Shown here: positions 26,643-38,200 of the stretch, one piece after another | How positions within the stretch are numbered: the first letter of the stretch is position 1 | Layout of the letters: each line of letters opens with the position of its first letter | NCBI GenBank assembly: GCA_036971475.1 | Contig: JBAIZL010000010.1 | Coordinates: 6,545,131-6,609,130, forward strand | Length of the DNA stretch: 64,000 nt | Direction: 5' to 3' | From: Prosapia bicincta | Lineage: Eukaryota > Arthropoda > Insecta > Hemiptera > Cercopidae | Program-made: the position numbers and the translations under genes | Notes under the pieces: generated by a model | Told to the model about the DNA's origin: nothing | Seen by the model: the letters and a program-made list of their open reading frames with translations, nothing else | Database searches by the model: none

Positions 26643-29600
26643 TTGTATTTCTATTTGTTTTATTATAAATACCTTTACGTTTATATATTGTATTTCTGCT
26701 GGTGTCTTTATAAATACCTTCCTTTATATATTTTGTATTTATGCTGGTTTCGTTATAAATCCCTTCTGTTTTATAGCTTGTATTTCTGCTGGATTCATTA
26801 TAAATACCTTCACTTTTATATCTTGTATTTCTGCTGGATTCATTATAAATACCTTCACTTTTATATCTTGTATTTCTGCTGGATTCATTATAAATACCTT
26901 CACTTTTATATCTTGTATTTCTGCTGGATTCATTATAAATACCTTCACTTTTATATATTTTATTTCTGCTGGATTCATTATAAATACCTTCACTTTTATA
27001 TCTTTTATTTCTGCTGGATTCATTATAAATACCTTTACTTTTATATCTTGTATTTCTGCTGGATTCATTATAAATACCATCACTTTTATATCTTGTATTT
27101 CTGCTGGTGTCTTTATAAATACCTTCCTTTATATATTTTGTATTTATGCTGGTTTCGTTATAAATCCCTTCTGTTTTATAGCTTGTATTTCTGCTGGATT
27201 CATTATAAATACCTTCACTTTTATATCTTTTATTTCTGCTGGATTCATTATAAATACCTTCCTTTATATATTTTGTATTTATGCTGGTTTCGTTATAAAT
27301 CCCTTCCTGTTTTATAGCTTGTATTTCTGCTGGTTTAATTATAAATACCTTCACTTTTATATCTTTTATTTCTGCTGGATTCATTATAAATACCTTCACT
27401 TTTATATCTTGTATTTCTGCTGGATTCATTATAAATACCTTCACTTTTATATCTTGTATTTCTGCTGGATTCATTATAAATACCTTCACTTTTATATCTT
27501 GTATTTCTGCTGGATTCATTATAAATACCTTAACTTTTATATCTTTTATTTCTGCTGGATTCATTATAAATACCTTCACTTTTATATCTTTTATTTCTGC
27601 TGGATTCATTATAAATACCTTCACTTTTATATCTTGTATTTCTGCTGGATTCATTATAAATACCTTCACTTTTATATCTTGTATTTCTGCTGGATTCATT
27701 ATAAATACCTTAACTTTTATATCTTTTATTTCTGCTGGATTCATTATAAATACCTTCACTTTTATATCTTTTATTTCTGCTGGATTCATTATAAATACCT
27801 TCACTTTTATATCTTGTATTTCTGCTGGATTCATTATAAATACCTTCACTTTTATATCTTGTATTTCTGCTGGATTCATTATAAATACCTTCACTTTTAT
27901 ATCTTGTATTTCTGCTGGATTCATTATAAATACCTTAACTTTTATATCTTTTATTTCTGCTGGATTCATTATAAATACCTTCACTTTTATATCTTTTATT
28001 TCTGCTGGATTCATTATAAATACCTTCACTTTTATATCTTGTGTTTCCGCTGGTTTCATTATTAATACATTCATTTTAATATCTTGTATTTCTGCTCATT
28101 TCATTATTAATATCTTTACCTTTATATCTTGTACTTCTATTTGTTTTATTATAAATAGCTTTACGTTTATATATTGTATTTCTGCTGGTGTCTTTATAAA
28201 TACCTTCCTTTATATATTTTGTATTTATGCTGGTTTCGTTATAAATCCCTTCTGTTTTATAGCTTGTATTTCTGCTGGATTCATTATAAATACCTTAACT
28301 TTTATATCTTGTATTTCTGCTGGATTCATTATAAATACCTTCCTTTATATATTTTGTATTTATGCTGGTTTCGTTATAAATCCCTTCTGTTTTATAGCTT
28401 GTATTTCTGCTGGTTTAATTATAAATACCTTCACTTTTATATCTTTTATTTCTGCTGGATTCATTATAAATACCTTCACTTTTATATCTTGTATTTCTGC
28501 TGGATTCATTATAAATACCTTCACTTTTATATCTTTTATTTCTGCTGGATTCATTATAAATACCTTCCTTTTTATATTTTGTATTTATGCTGGTTTCGTT
28601 ATAAATCCATTCCTGTTTTATAGCTTGTATTTCTGCTGGTTTAATTATAAATACCTTCACTTTTATATCTTTTATTTCTGCTGGATTCATTATAAATACC
28701 TTCACTTTTATATCTTGTATTTCTGCTGGATTCATTATAAATACCTTCAATTTTATATCTTGTATTTCTGCTGGATTCATTATATATACCTTCACTTTTA
28801 TATCTTGTATTTCTGCTGGAGTCTTTATAAATACCTTCCTTTATATATTTTGTATTTATGCTGGTTTCGTTATAAATCCCTTCTGTTTTATAGCTTGTAT
28901 TTCTGCTGGTTTAATTATAAATACCTTCACTTTTATATCTTGTATTTCTGCTGGATTCATTATAAATACCTTCACTTTTATATCTTGTATTTCTGCTGGA
29001 TTCATTATAAATACCTTCACATTTATATCTTTTATTTCTGCTGGATTCATTATAAATACCTTCACTTTTATATCTTTTATTTCTGCTGGATTCATTATAA
29101 ATACCTTCACTTTTATATCTTGTATTTCTGCTGGATTCATTATAAATACCTTCACTTTTATATCTTTTATTTCTGCTGGATTCATTATAAATACCTTCCT
29201 TTATATATTTTGTATTTATGCTGGTTTCGTAATAAATCCCTTCTGTTTTATAGCTTGTATTTCTGCTGGTTTAATTATAAATACCTTCACTTTTATATCT
29301 TGTATTTCTGCTGGATTCATTATAAATACCTTCACTTTTATATCTTTTATTTCTGCTGGATTCATTATAAATACCTTCACTTTTATATCTTGTGTTTCCG
29401 CTGGTTTCATTATTAATACATTCATTTTAATATCTTGTATTTCTGCTCATTTCATTATTAATATCTTTACCTTTATATCTTGTGTTTCCGCTGGTTTCAT
29501 TATTAATACATTCATTTTAATATCTTGTATTTCTGCTCATTTCATTATTAATATCTTTACCTTTATATCTTGTATTTCTATTTGTTTTATTATAAATACC

Positions 29601-32600
29601 TTTACGTTTATATATTGTATTTCTGCTGGTGTCTTTATAAATACCTTCCTTTATATATTTTGTATTTATGCTGGTTTCGTTATAAATCCCTTCTGTTTTA
29701 TAGCTTGTATTTCTGCTGGATTCATTATAAATACCTTCACTTTTATATCTTGTATTTCTGCTGGATTCATTATAAATACCTTCACTTTTATATCTTGTAT
29801 TTCTGCTGGATTCATTATAAATACCTTCACTTTTATATCTTGTATTTCTGCTGGATTCATTATAAATACCTTCACTTTTATATCTTTTATTTCTGCTGGA
29901 TTCATTATAAATACCTTCACTTTTATATCTTTTATTTCTGCTGGATTCATTATAAATACCTTCACTTTTATATCTTGTATTTCTGCTGGATTCATTATAA
30001 ATACCTTCACTTTTATATCTTGTATTTCTGCTGGTGTCTTTATAAATACCTTCCTTTATATATTTTGTATTTATGCTGGTTTCGTTATAAATCCCTTCTG
30101 TTTTATAGCTTGTATTTCTGCTGGATTCATTATAAATACCTTCACTTTTATATCTTTTATTTCTGCTGGATTCATTATAAATACCTTCCTTTATATATTT
30201 TGTATTTATGCTGGTTTCGTTATAAATCCCTTCCTGTTTTATAGCTTGTATTTCTGCTGGTTTAATTATAAATACCTTCACTTTTATATCTTTTATTTCT
30301 GCTGGATTCATTATAAATACCTTCACTTTTATATCTTGTATTTCTGCTGGATTCATTATAAATACCTTCACTTTTATATCTTTTATTTCTGCTGGATTCG
30401 TTATAAATACCTTCCTTTATATATTTTGTATTTATGCTGGTTTCGTAATAAATCCCTTCTGTTTTATAGCTTGTATTTCTGCTGGTTTAATTATAAATAC
30501 CTTCACTTTTATATCTTGTATTTCTGCTGGATTCATTATAAATACCTTCACTTTTATATCTTTTATTTCTGCTGGATTCATTATAAATACCTTCACTTTT
30601 ATATCTTGTGTTTCCGCTGGTTTCATTATTAATACATTCATTTTAATATCTTGTATTTCTGCTCATTTCATTATTAATATCTTTACCTTTATATCTTGTA
30701 TTTCTATTTGTTTTATTATAAATACCTTTACGTTTATATATTGTATTTCTGCTGGTGTCTTTATAAATACCTTCCTTTATATATTTTGTATTTATGCTGG
30801 TTTCGTTATAAATCCCTTCTGTTTTATAGCTTGTATTTCTGCTGGATTCATTATAAATACCTTCACTTTTATATCTTGTATTTCTGCTGGATTCATTATA
30901 AATACCTTCACTTTTATATCTTGTATTTCTGCTGGATTCATTATAAATACCTTCACTTTTATATCTTGTATTTCTGCTGGATTCATTATAAATACCTTCA
31001 CTTTTATATCTTTTATTTCTGCTGGATTCATTATAAATACCTTCACTTTTATATCTTTTATTTCTGCTGGATTCATTATAAATACCTTCACTTTTATATC
31101 TTGTATTTCTGCTGGATTCATTATAAATACCTTCACTTTTATATCTTGTATTTCTGCTGGTGTCTTTATAAATACCTTCCTTTATATATTTTGTATTTAT
31201 GCTGGTTTCGTTATAAATCCCTTCTGTTTTATAGCTTGTATTTCTGCTGGATTCATTATAAATACCTTCACTTTTATATCTTTTATTTCTGCTGGATTCA
31301 TTATAAATACCTTCCTTTATATATTTTGTATTTATGCTGGTTTCGTTATAAATCCCTTCCTGTTTTATAGCTTGTATTTCTGCTGGTTTAATTATAAATA
31401 CCTTCACTTTTATATCTTTTATTTCTGCTGGATTCATTATAAATACCTTCACTTTTATATCTTGTATTTCTGCTGGATTCATTATAAATACCTTCACTTT
31501 TATATCTTTTATTTCTGCTGGATTCGTTATAAATACCTTCCTTTATATATTTTGTATTTATGCTGGTTTCGTAATAAATCCCTTCTGTTTTATAGCTTGT
31601 ATTTCTGCTGGTTTAATTATAAATACCTTCACTTTTATATCTTGTATTTCTGCTGGATTCATTATAAATACCTTCACTTTTATATCTTTTATTTCTGCTG
31701 GATTCATTATAAATACCTTCACTTTTATATCTTGTGTTTCCGCTGGTTTCATTATTAATACATTCATTTTTATATCTTGTATTTCTGCTCATTTCATTAT
31801 TAATATCTTTACCTTTATATCTTGTGTTCCCGCTGGTTTCATTATTAATACATTCATTTTAATATCTTGTATTTCTGCTCATTTCATTATTAATATCTTT
31901 ACCTTTATATCTTGTATTTCTATTTGTTTTATTATAAATACCTTTACGTTTATATATTGTATTTCTGCTGGTGTCTTTATAAATACCTTCCTTTATATAT
32001 TTTGTATTTATGCTGGTTTCGTTATAAATCCCTTCTGTTTTATAGCTTGTATTTCTGCTGGATTCATTATAAATACCTTCACTTTTATATCTTTTATTTC
32101 TGCTGGATTCATTATAAATACCTTCACTTTTATATCTTGTATTTCTGCTGGATTCATTATAAATACCTTCAATTTTATATCTTGTATTTCTGCTGGATTC
32201 ATTATAAATACCTTCACTTTTATATCTTTTATTTCTGCTGGATTCATTATAAATACCTTCACTTTTATATCTTGTATTTCTGCTGGATTCATTATAAATA
32301 CCTTCACTTTTATATCTTGTATTTCTGCTGGATTCATTATAAATACCTTCACTTTTACATCTTGTATTTCTGCTGGATTCATAATAAATACCTTCACTTT
32401 TATATCTTGTATTTCTGCTGGATTCATTATAAATACCTTCACTTTTATATCTTTTATTTCTGCTGGATTCATTATAAATACCTTCACTTTTATATCTTGT
32501 GTTTCCGCTGGTTTCATTATTAATACATTCATTTTAATATTTTGTATTTCTGCTCTTTTCATTATTAATATCTTTACCTTTATATCTTGTATTTCTATTT

Positions 32601-34242
32601 GTTTTATTATAAATACCTTTACGTTTATATAATTTATTTCTGCTGGTGTCTTTATAAATACCTTCCTTTATATATTTTGTATTTATGCTGGTTTCGTTAT
32701 AAATCCCTTCTGTTTTATAGCTTGTATTTCTGCTGGATTCATTATAAATACCTTCACTTTTATATCTTGTATTTCTGCTGGATTCATTATAAATACCTTC
32801 ACTTTTATATCTTGTATTTCTGCTGGATTCATTATAAATACCTTCACTTTTATATCTTGTATTTCTGCTGGATTCATTATAAATGCCTTCACTTTTATAT
32901 CTTGTATTTCTGCTGGTGTCTTTATAAATACCTTCCTTTATATATTTTGTATTTATGCTGGTTTCGTTATAAATCCCTTCTGTTTTATAGCTTGTATTTC
33001 TGCTGGTTTAATTATAAATACCTTCACTTTTATATCTTGTATTTCTGCTGGATTCATTATAAATACCTTCACTTTTATATCTTGTATTTCTGCTGGATTC
33101 ATTATAAATACCTTCACTTTTATATCTTTTATTTCTGCTGGATTCATTATAAATACCTTCACTTTTATATCTTTTATTTCTGCTGGATTCATTATAAATA
33201 CCTTCACTTTTATATCTTGTGTTTCCGCTGGTTTCATTATTAATACATTCATTTTAATATCTTGTATTTCTGCTCATTTCATTATTAATATCTTTACCTT
33301 TATATCTTGTATTTCTATTTGTTTTATTATAAATACCTTTACGTTTATATATTGTATTTCTGCTGGTGTCTTTATAAATACCTTCCTTTATATATTTTGT
33401 ATTTATGCTGGTTTCGTTATAAATCCCTTCTGTTTTATAGCTTTTATTTCTGCTGGATTCATTATAAATACCTTCACTTTTATATCTTGTATTTCTGCTG
33501 GATTCATTATAAATACCTTCACTTTTATATCTTGTATTTCTGCTGGATTCATTATAAATACCTTCACTTTTATATCTTGTATTTCTGCTGGATTCATTAT
33601 AAATACCTTCACTTTTATATCTTGTATTTCTGCTGGTGTCTTTATAAATACCTTCCTTTATATATTTTGTATTTATGCTGGTTTCGTTATAAATCCCTTC
33701 TGTTTTATAGCTTGTATTTCTGCTGGTTTAATTATAAATACCTTCACTTTTATATCTTGTATTTCTGTTGGATTCATTATAAATACCTTCACTTTTATAT
33801 CTTGTATTTCTGCTGGATTCATTATAAATACCTTCACTTTTATATCTTTTATTTCTGCTGGATTCATTATAAATACCTTCATATTTATATCTTTTATTTC
33901 TGCTGGATTCATTATAAATACCTTCACTTTTATATCTTGTGTTTCCGCTGGTTTCATTATTAATACATTCATTTTAATATCTTGTATTTCTGCTCATTTC
34001 ATTATTAATATCTTTACCTTTATATCTTGTATTTCTATTTGTTTTATTATAAATACCTTTACGTTTATATATTGTATTTCTGCTGGTGTCTTTATAAATA
34101 CCTTCCTTTATATATTTTGTATTTATGCTGGTTTCGTTATAAATCCCTTCTGTTTTATAGCTTGTATTTCTGCTGGATTCATTATAAATACCTTCACTTT
34201 TATATCTTGTATTTCTGCTGGATTCATTATAAATACCTTTAC
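26643..34242. repeat. 45-bp array: second super-block
   Basis: Cassette starts fall at 26643, about 28129, 29570, 30696, 31912, 32587, 33307 and 34027. The blocks from 31912, 32587 and 33307 each lie exactly 7474 bp after 24438, 25113 and 25833. The block from 29570 to 30641 recurs at 30696 to 31767 with identical translations, a very recent 1126-bp duplication. Confidence 0.75.
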
Positions 34243-34900
34243 TTATATATCTTGTATTTCTGCTAGATTCATTATAAATACCTTCACTTTTATATCTTGT
34301 ATTTCTGCTAGATTCATTATTAATACCTTAACTTTTATATCTTGTATTTCTGCTAGATTCATTATAAATACCTTCACTTTTATATCTTCTATTTCTGCTA
34401 GATTCATTATAAATACCTTAAGTTTTATATATTGTATTTCTGCTAGATTCATTATAAATACCTTCACTTTTATATCTTGTATTTCTGCTAGATTCATTAT
34501 AAATACCTTCACTTTTATATCTTGTATTTCTGCTAGATTCATTATAAATACCTTAAGTTTTATATATTGTATTTCTGCTAGATTCATTATAAATACCTTC
34601 ACTTTTATATCTTGTATTTCTGCTAGATTCATTATAAATACCTTAAGTTTTATATATTGTATTTCTGCTAGATTCATTATAAATACCTTAAGTTTTATAT
34701 ATTGTATTTCTGCTAGATTCATTATAAATACCTTCACTTTTATATCTTTTATTTCTGCTAGATTCATTATAAATACCTTAACTTTCATATCTTGTATTTC
34801 AGCTAGATTCATTATAAATACCTTCACTTTTATATCTTTTATTTCTGCTTATTTCAATATAAATACGTTCACTTAAATATCTTATAAATATATTATAAAT
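34243..34900. repeat. 45-bp array: diverged right edge with a private variant
   Basis: About 14 units all read CTGCTAGATTC instead of CTGCTGGATTC, and several have CCTTAAGTTTTATATATTG. This edge subfamily is not seen in the rest of the array. The last units (34840-34900) lose register and end in AATATCTTGAGTATG. Confidence 0.9.
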
Positions 34901-34952
34901 ATCTTGAGTATGATAATTTTCTGCATTTCCAGTCATTTGAAAATTTTACTTC

Positions 34953-34980
34953 TGACGCGTTTCGAAACTCCCATCTAACA
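34953..34980 (-). other. Hammerhead-like motif, degenerate
   Basis: Minus strand reads TTAGATGGGAGTTTCGAAACGC, with GTC next. It has the GAAACGCGTC end of the family, but the CTGATGA box is decayed. It sits about 50 bp past the end of the 45-bp array. Confidence 0.3.
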
Positions 34981-35479
34981 GAACAAAATACAAAGGACTC
35001 GAACTAAGAATTTAGCAATGCTATTTAGTCTCATTGTGTAGTCCTGTGCTTGTCGTGTCAGAAATCATGTACATTTTGCAGATTTGCCAAAAGTTTGGAC
35101 TCTTTTACCCGGCAATATACTTGTAAACTACCCTAACTGATAACGTTCACACCTTTATTATAAAAATTTAATTTCTTAGTATTAACTTATATTATTTATA
35201 CAAAATTAAAACTTTTTTTTGAAACAGCTTTAAATCTACACAAATGTATGTTTATGTAATAAAGAATACTTGTACTTTATGTGGTCGATTTAGGATAGAA
35301 TTCTTACCCCTTTCCGGTCGAGAAATATTAAAGAGTGTTAAGAAGCAACATTAATAATATATAATAGACAACAGATTGTATGTGGTTTATTTTAAATTCA
35401 ACAAAGTAACAGAGTAGAGTTTTTCTGAAGTTTGCGTCAGTGTTTGAGTGGAAATAGTCATTCATTGCTCTTGTAATGT

Positions 35480-35640
35480 CAGATCAATCAAGTGGCTCAG
35501 TCAGCACGGTAACCGCAAGGCTGGGATTGCACAGGCCTTGGCTAAGTAAGCACACTCAATGTCATGCGTTGCAAGTAGGCTGTGGCAGACGAGACAAAGC
35601 TTCCTACTATAATGTTCCAACTAAAACAATTAATATAAAC
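35480..35640 (+). repeat. tRNA-like SINE candidate
   Basis: AGTGGCTCAGTCAGCACGG resembles a tRNA A box/D arm, and about 40 bases later GGGATTGCACAGGCC occupies the B-box position with poor fit. The downstream AGTAGGCTGTGGCAGACGAG looks like a SINE body. Not a functional tRNA. The call is tentative. Confidence 0.3.
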
Positions 35641-35707
35641 AAAATGTTTTAAAATCGATAGCCACTAAGTTAAACAAAAAAAAAATTATTTTAGTTATTT
35701 TATTAAA

Positions 35708-36030
35708 TAATTAATATAAATAAATTGTAATAAACTATGCGTTAAAACAGCTGTTCTACCACATTACCTACAACATACAATCTTTATGAAATCATATGTT
35801 ATCACTTATTTTAACCCAAATGGGCGAAATAACGATAATGAATACCTTGACCTATTTATAAAACATTTTCCTCCCATATAAAACTAAAATTGATTCATTA
35901 AATTTAATGAAATAATATTTGAAAAAAACTTTATTAACGACAATTGGTATCCACTACAAGTTCAAAAAATTGTATTTGAACTTGAGTGAATGAATAAAAA
36001 GTATTTGATTAACGGTTGAAAGTTTGAAGA

Positions 36031-36033
<3 letters not shown>
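35708..36033 (+). repeat. Dispersed repeat family M, copy 1
   Basis: About 325 bp that matches the minus-strand copies at 47490-47910 and 51602-51985. Shared blocks are CAGCTGTTCTACCACATTAC, GAAATCATATGTTATCAC, AAATGGG, and the end GAACTTGAGTGAATGAATAA then GATTAACGGTTGAAAGTTT. The end passes directly into (TA)n. No coding capacity. It is non-autonomous (SINE- or MITE-like), but no terminal inverted repeats or pol III boxes are seen. Confidence 0.75.
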
Positions 36034-36089
<56 letters not shown>

Positions 36090-36092
36090 TAA

Positions 36093-36147
<55 letters not shown>

Positions 36148-36148
36148 C

Positions 36149-36210
<62 letters not shown>
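36033..36210. repeat. Compound microsatellite (TA)n(CA)n(TA)n
   Basis: TA 36033-36084, CA about 36092-36125, TA to 36150 and again 36152-36210. It forms the end of family M copy 1. Confidence 0.97.
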
Positions 36211-36214
<4 letters not shown>

Positions 36215-36265
36215 AATCAACATAGGTGATTCAAATACAAGAATATTTATTATTTTATATCCAAA

Positions 36266-36299
36266 GCTTTTCGTTGGCAAACAGTACCAACATCATCAG
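36266..36299 (-). other. Hammerhead-like hairpin motif, well paired
   Basis: Minus strand: CTGATGA-T-GTTGG-TACTGTTTG-CCAAC-GAAAAGC. The stem GTTGG/CCAAC is perfect. The layout (CTGATGA, one extra base, stem-loop, GAAA) equals the copies at 56457 and 60254, but the stem sequence differs, so pairing is kept while sequence is not. Confidence 0.55.
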
Positions 36300-36386
36300 G
36301 AATTAAAATTACAATAATGTAAGCTATATGCCTAAAACATATGTTTAATTAGAAATAGAATTGTATATTTCTGATATATGAAATGG

Positions 36387-36389
<3 letters not shown>

Positions 36390-36447
<58 letters not shown>
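36390..36447. repeat. (TA)n microsatellite
   Basis: About 29 TA dinucleotides. Confidence 0.97.
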
Positions 36448-36449
<2 letters not shown>

Positions 36450-37398
36450 GTGGAGGGTGTGAACTAATAGAAGGCAGTGAATAATATTAATAAACAAGGA
36501 ACATTGCATTGTATAATTTAGTAACACATTTATATGTTAAACCGTTTTATGTCCAATACAAAAAATGAATAATTTTGAATTAAATTTCTTCTGTCTTTCT
36601 AACGGCGAACGTTTTTGTCCATATGTCACAATATTTCATCTTAAAAGTTTTAGTAATGTTTAACCAAATCCTGCAAAACGGCTCCTTAACCGAATAAATT
36701 TATCTTTAACAGTAGTCTGTGAATCTGTGTTCAAAAACTAACATAAAAAATGAGAGACTAAACTGTAACACGTATGTTTTGTCGATATTATTATTATAAG
36801 TTTGCACAGTTATTTGGAATGAATAGTATACTAACAAGGGTTTGAATTACAATTAATTAAAATTGTCTCAAACAAATAAAATTAGAAGTCCAAAGCAAAA
36901 ATTAAGTTTGCAATAGCAACTAGACTGTAGGTATTGCAAGTAAGAAATAAATTATCTTGAATCACAGATTGATAACGTGAACGTAGATAGAAACCAGCGC
37001 TGTAAAAAAACCTGAACTAGTGGTATTTTATTTAAAGAAAACTAACTTTTAAAGAGGCTTTTTATTTTGTATTTAAAAATTAATTTATTTGCCTTATGGA
37101 GCTAAAGGTAGTTTCTCAAGTTAAAGAGCTTGTCGGTTCTAACTGGATCCTGTTTTAGAAGTAATATTTTTATATATTTGTTGGAGCTACTTGCTGGCAT
37201 TACGTGACTTCCATAGTGATACTTTATTTGATGACGTCACTGCCAGTGCTGTAACTAAAAAACGGAGAAGCTAGGATACAGCCCTGTTGCCCATAAACAA
37301 GGAAGGTGAAGTGATGGCAAATTTTCGGCAATTTTTATGTGTCGAGGAAAGGCTCGCTATTTTTTTGTAGCTATTAATATTAAAACTAATTAATGTTA

Positions 37399-37399
<1 letters not shown>
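36448..37399. other. AT-rich intergenic DNA
   Basis: No gene or element recognised. ATTTGATGACGTCACTGCC near 37228 contains a perfect TGACGTCA (CRE-like) palindrome. A similar GATGACGTCAGTAGGC occurs at about 47989, before the second copy of the duplicated block. Confidence 0.5.
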
Positions 37400-37677
<278 letters not shown>

Positions 37678-38200
37678 ATTAGACTTTATATACAACACAA
37701 AACTCTCTAAAGTACCTAATTAGTGTTGACAACACAGATTGTATATTCGTACAGTCTCCTGTAACAAGGCCCAAGTATTGTTTTTTTTTTTTTGTAGCAT
37801 TGTCTGTAATTAAAGAGAGCGACCGAAGCCAGGAGAGGGGAGGGTAGGAAGGGTGAGTGATCCTTTCTAATTACAAGTTGTTATCGTTTTGGCTTATATT
37901 TCAGCGCCGAACGAAATAAATCCAAAGAATCTGCAACCATCGCTCTCTAATTACAATTAATGTTGACATTTTCTAAAATATTTGTTTCAAAAATCTGTTT
38001 GAAATTCAAAGCATTTAGGAATGCTTGTTACCTTGTAGAATAAATTGATTACGTTTTATTGAAACATTTCTCATTAACACTCTAATATCTCAGAAAGCTT
38101 CTGTAATTGGTTTATCTTATAATTTTATGTTGACATATGTAAAATATGACTGGACAAAGATGTAAAATTTTGTCTCGGATATAATTAAAAAAATAATAAT
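37678..38200 (+). repeat. Duplicated block, copy A (partner at 48300-49000)
   Basis: About 500 bp alignable with 48300-49000 in the same orientation, both preceded by (CA)n. The flanks differ by many substitutions and indels. The middle part (37793-37979) is nearly identical between copies. No open reading frame explains it. Confidence 0.85.
37793..37979 (+). promoter_or_regulatory. Candidate conserved non-coding core, copy A
   Basis: The core begins TGTAGCATTGTCTGTAATTA, followed by AAGAGAGCGACCGAAGCCAG. A 55-bp start and a 74-bp end are identical to copy B at 48423-48613. The core is bounded by an inverted motif, TAATTAAAGAGAGCGA near the left and TCGCTCTCTAATTA near the right. It contains several TAATTA or CTAATTA strings (homeodomain-type sites) and GAGAG strings. 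No frame is open in both copies. A regulatory role is inferred only from the uneven divergence. A MITE-like element with inverted ends is the alternative. Confidence 0.4.

Larger units (their letters stand above)
17595..34900. repeat. 17.3-kb array of a 45-bp minisatellite (about 380 units)
   Basis: The unit is 45 bp: TTCATTATAAATACCTTCAC, then TTTTATATCTTGTATTTCTG, then CTGGA. Two main types differ at one base (ATCTTGTATT or ATCTTTTATT). Special types are C (GTCTTTATAAATACCTTCCT with ATTTATGCTGGT), D (TTCGTTATAAATCCCTTCTG with ATAGCTTG), E (TTCATTATTAATACATTC), F (ATATCTTTACC with ATTTCTATTTGT) and G (ACCTTTACGTTTATATATTG). Because 45 is a multiple of 3 and the main unit lacks stops in several frames, open frames up to 494 codons appear on both strands, as 15-residue peptide repeats. 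The one-base G/T difference changes the residue in every open frame, so there is no sign of codon constraint. I treat the array as non-coding. Confidence 0.98.
34901..35707. other. AT-rich intergenic DNA
   Basis: No gene. It contains a minus-strand CGAAACGCGTC motif (34953-34980) and a tRNA-like segment at 35480-35640, both listed separately. Confidence 0.55.

Noticed and set aside
17590..34830. Many open frames of 60-494 codons on both strands with 15-residue repeats
   Set aside because: They result from a 45-bp unit without stops. Several frames are open at once on both strands, the commonest unit variant is non-synonymous in all of them, and 46-bp units break the frames.
17595..34900. Telomeric or centromeric identity of the 45-bp array
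   Set aside because: No telomere-type repeat is seen, and centromeric function cannot be judged from sequence alone.
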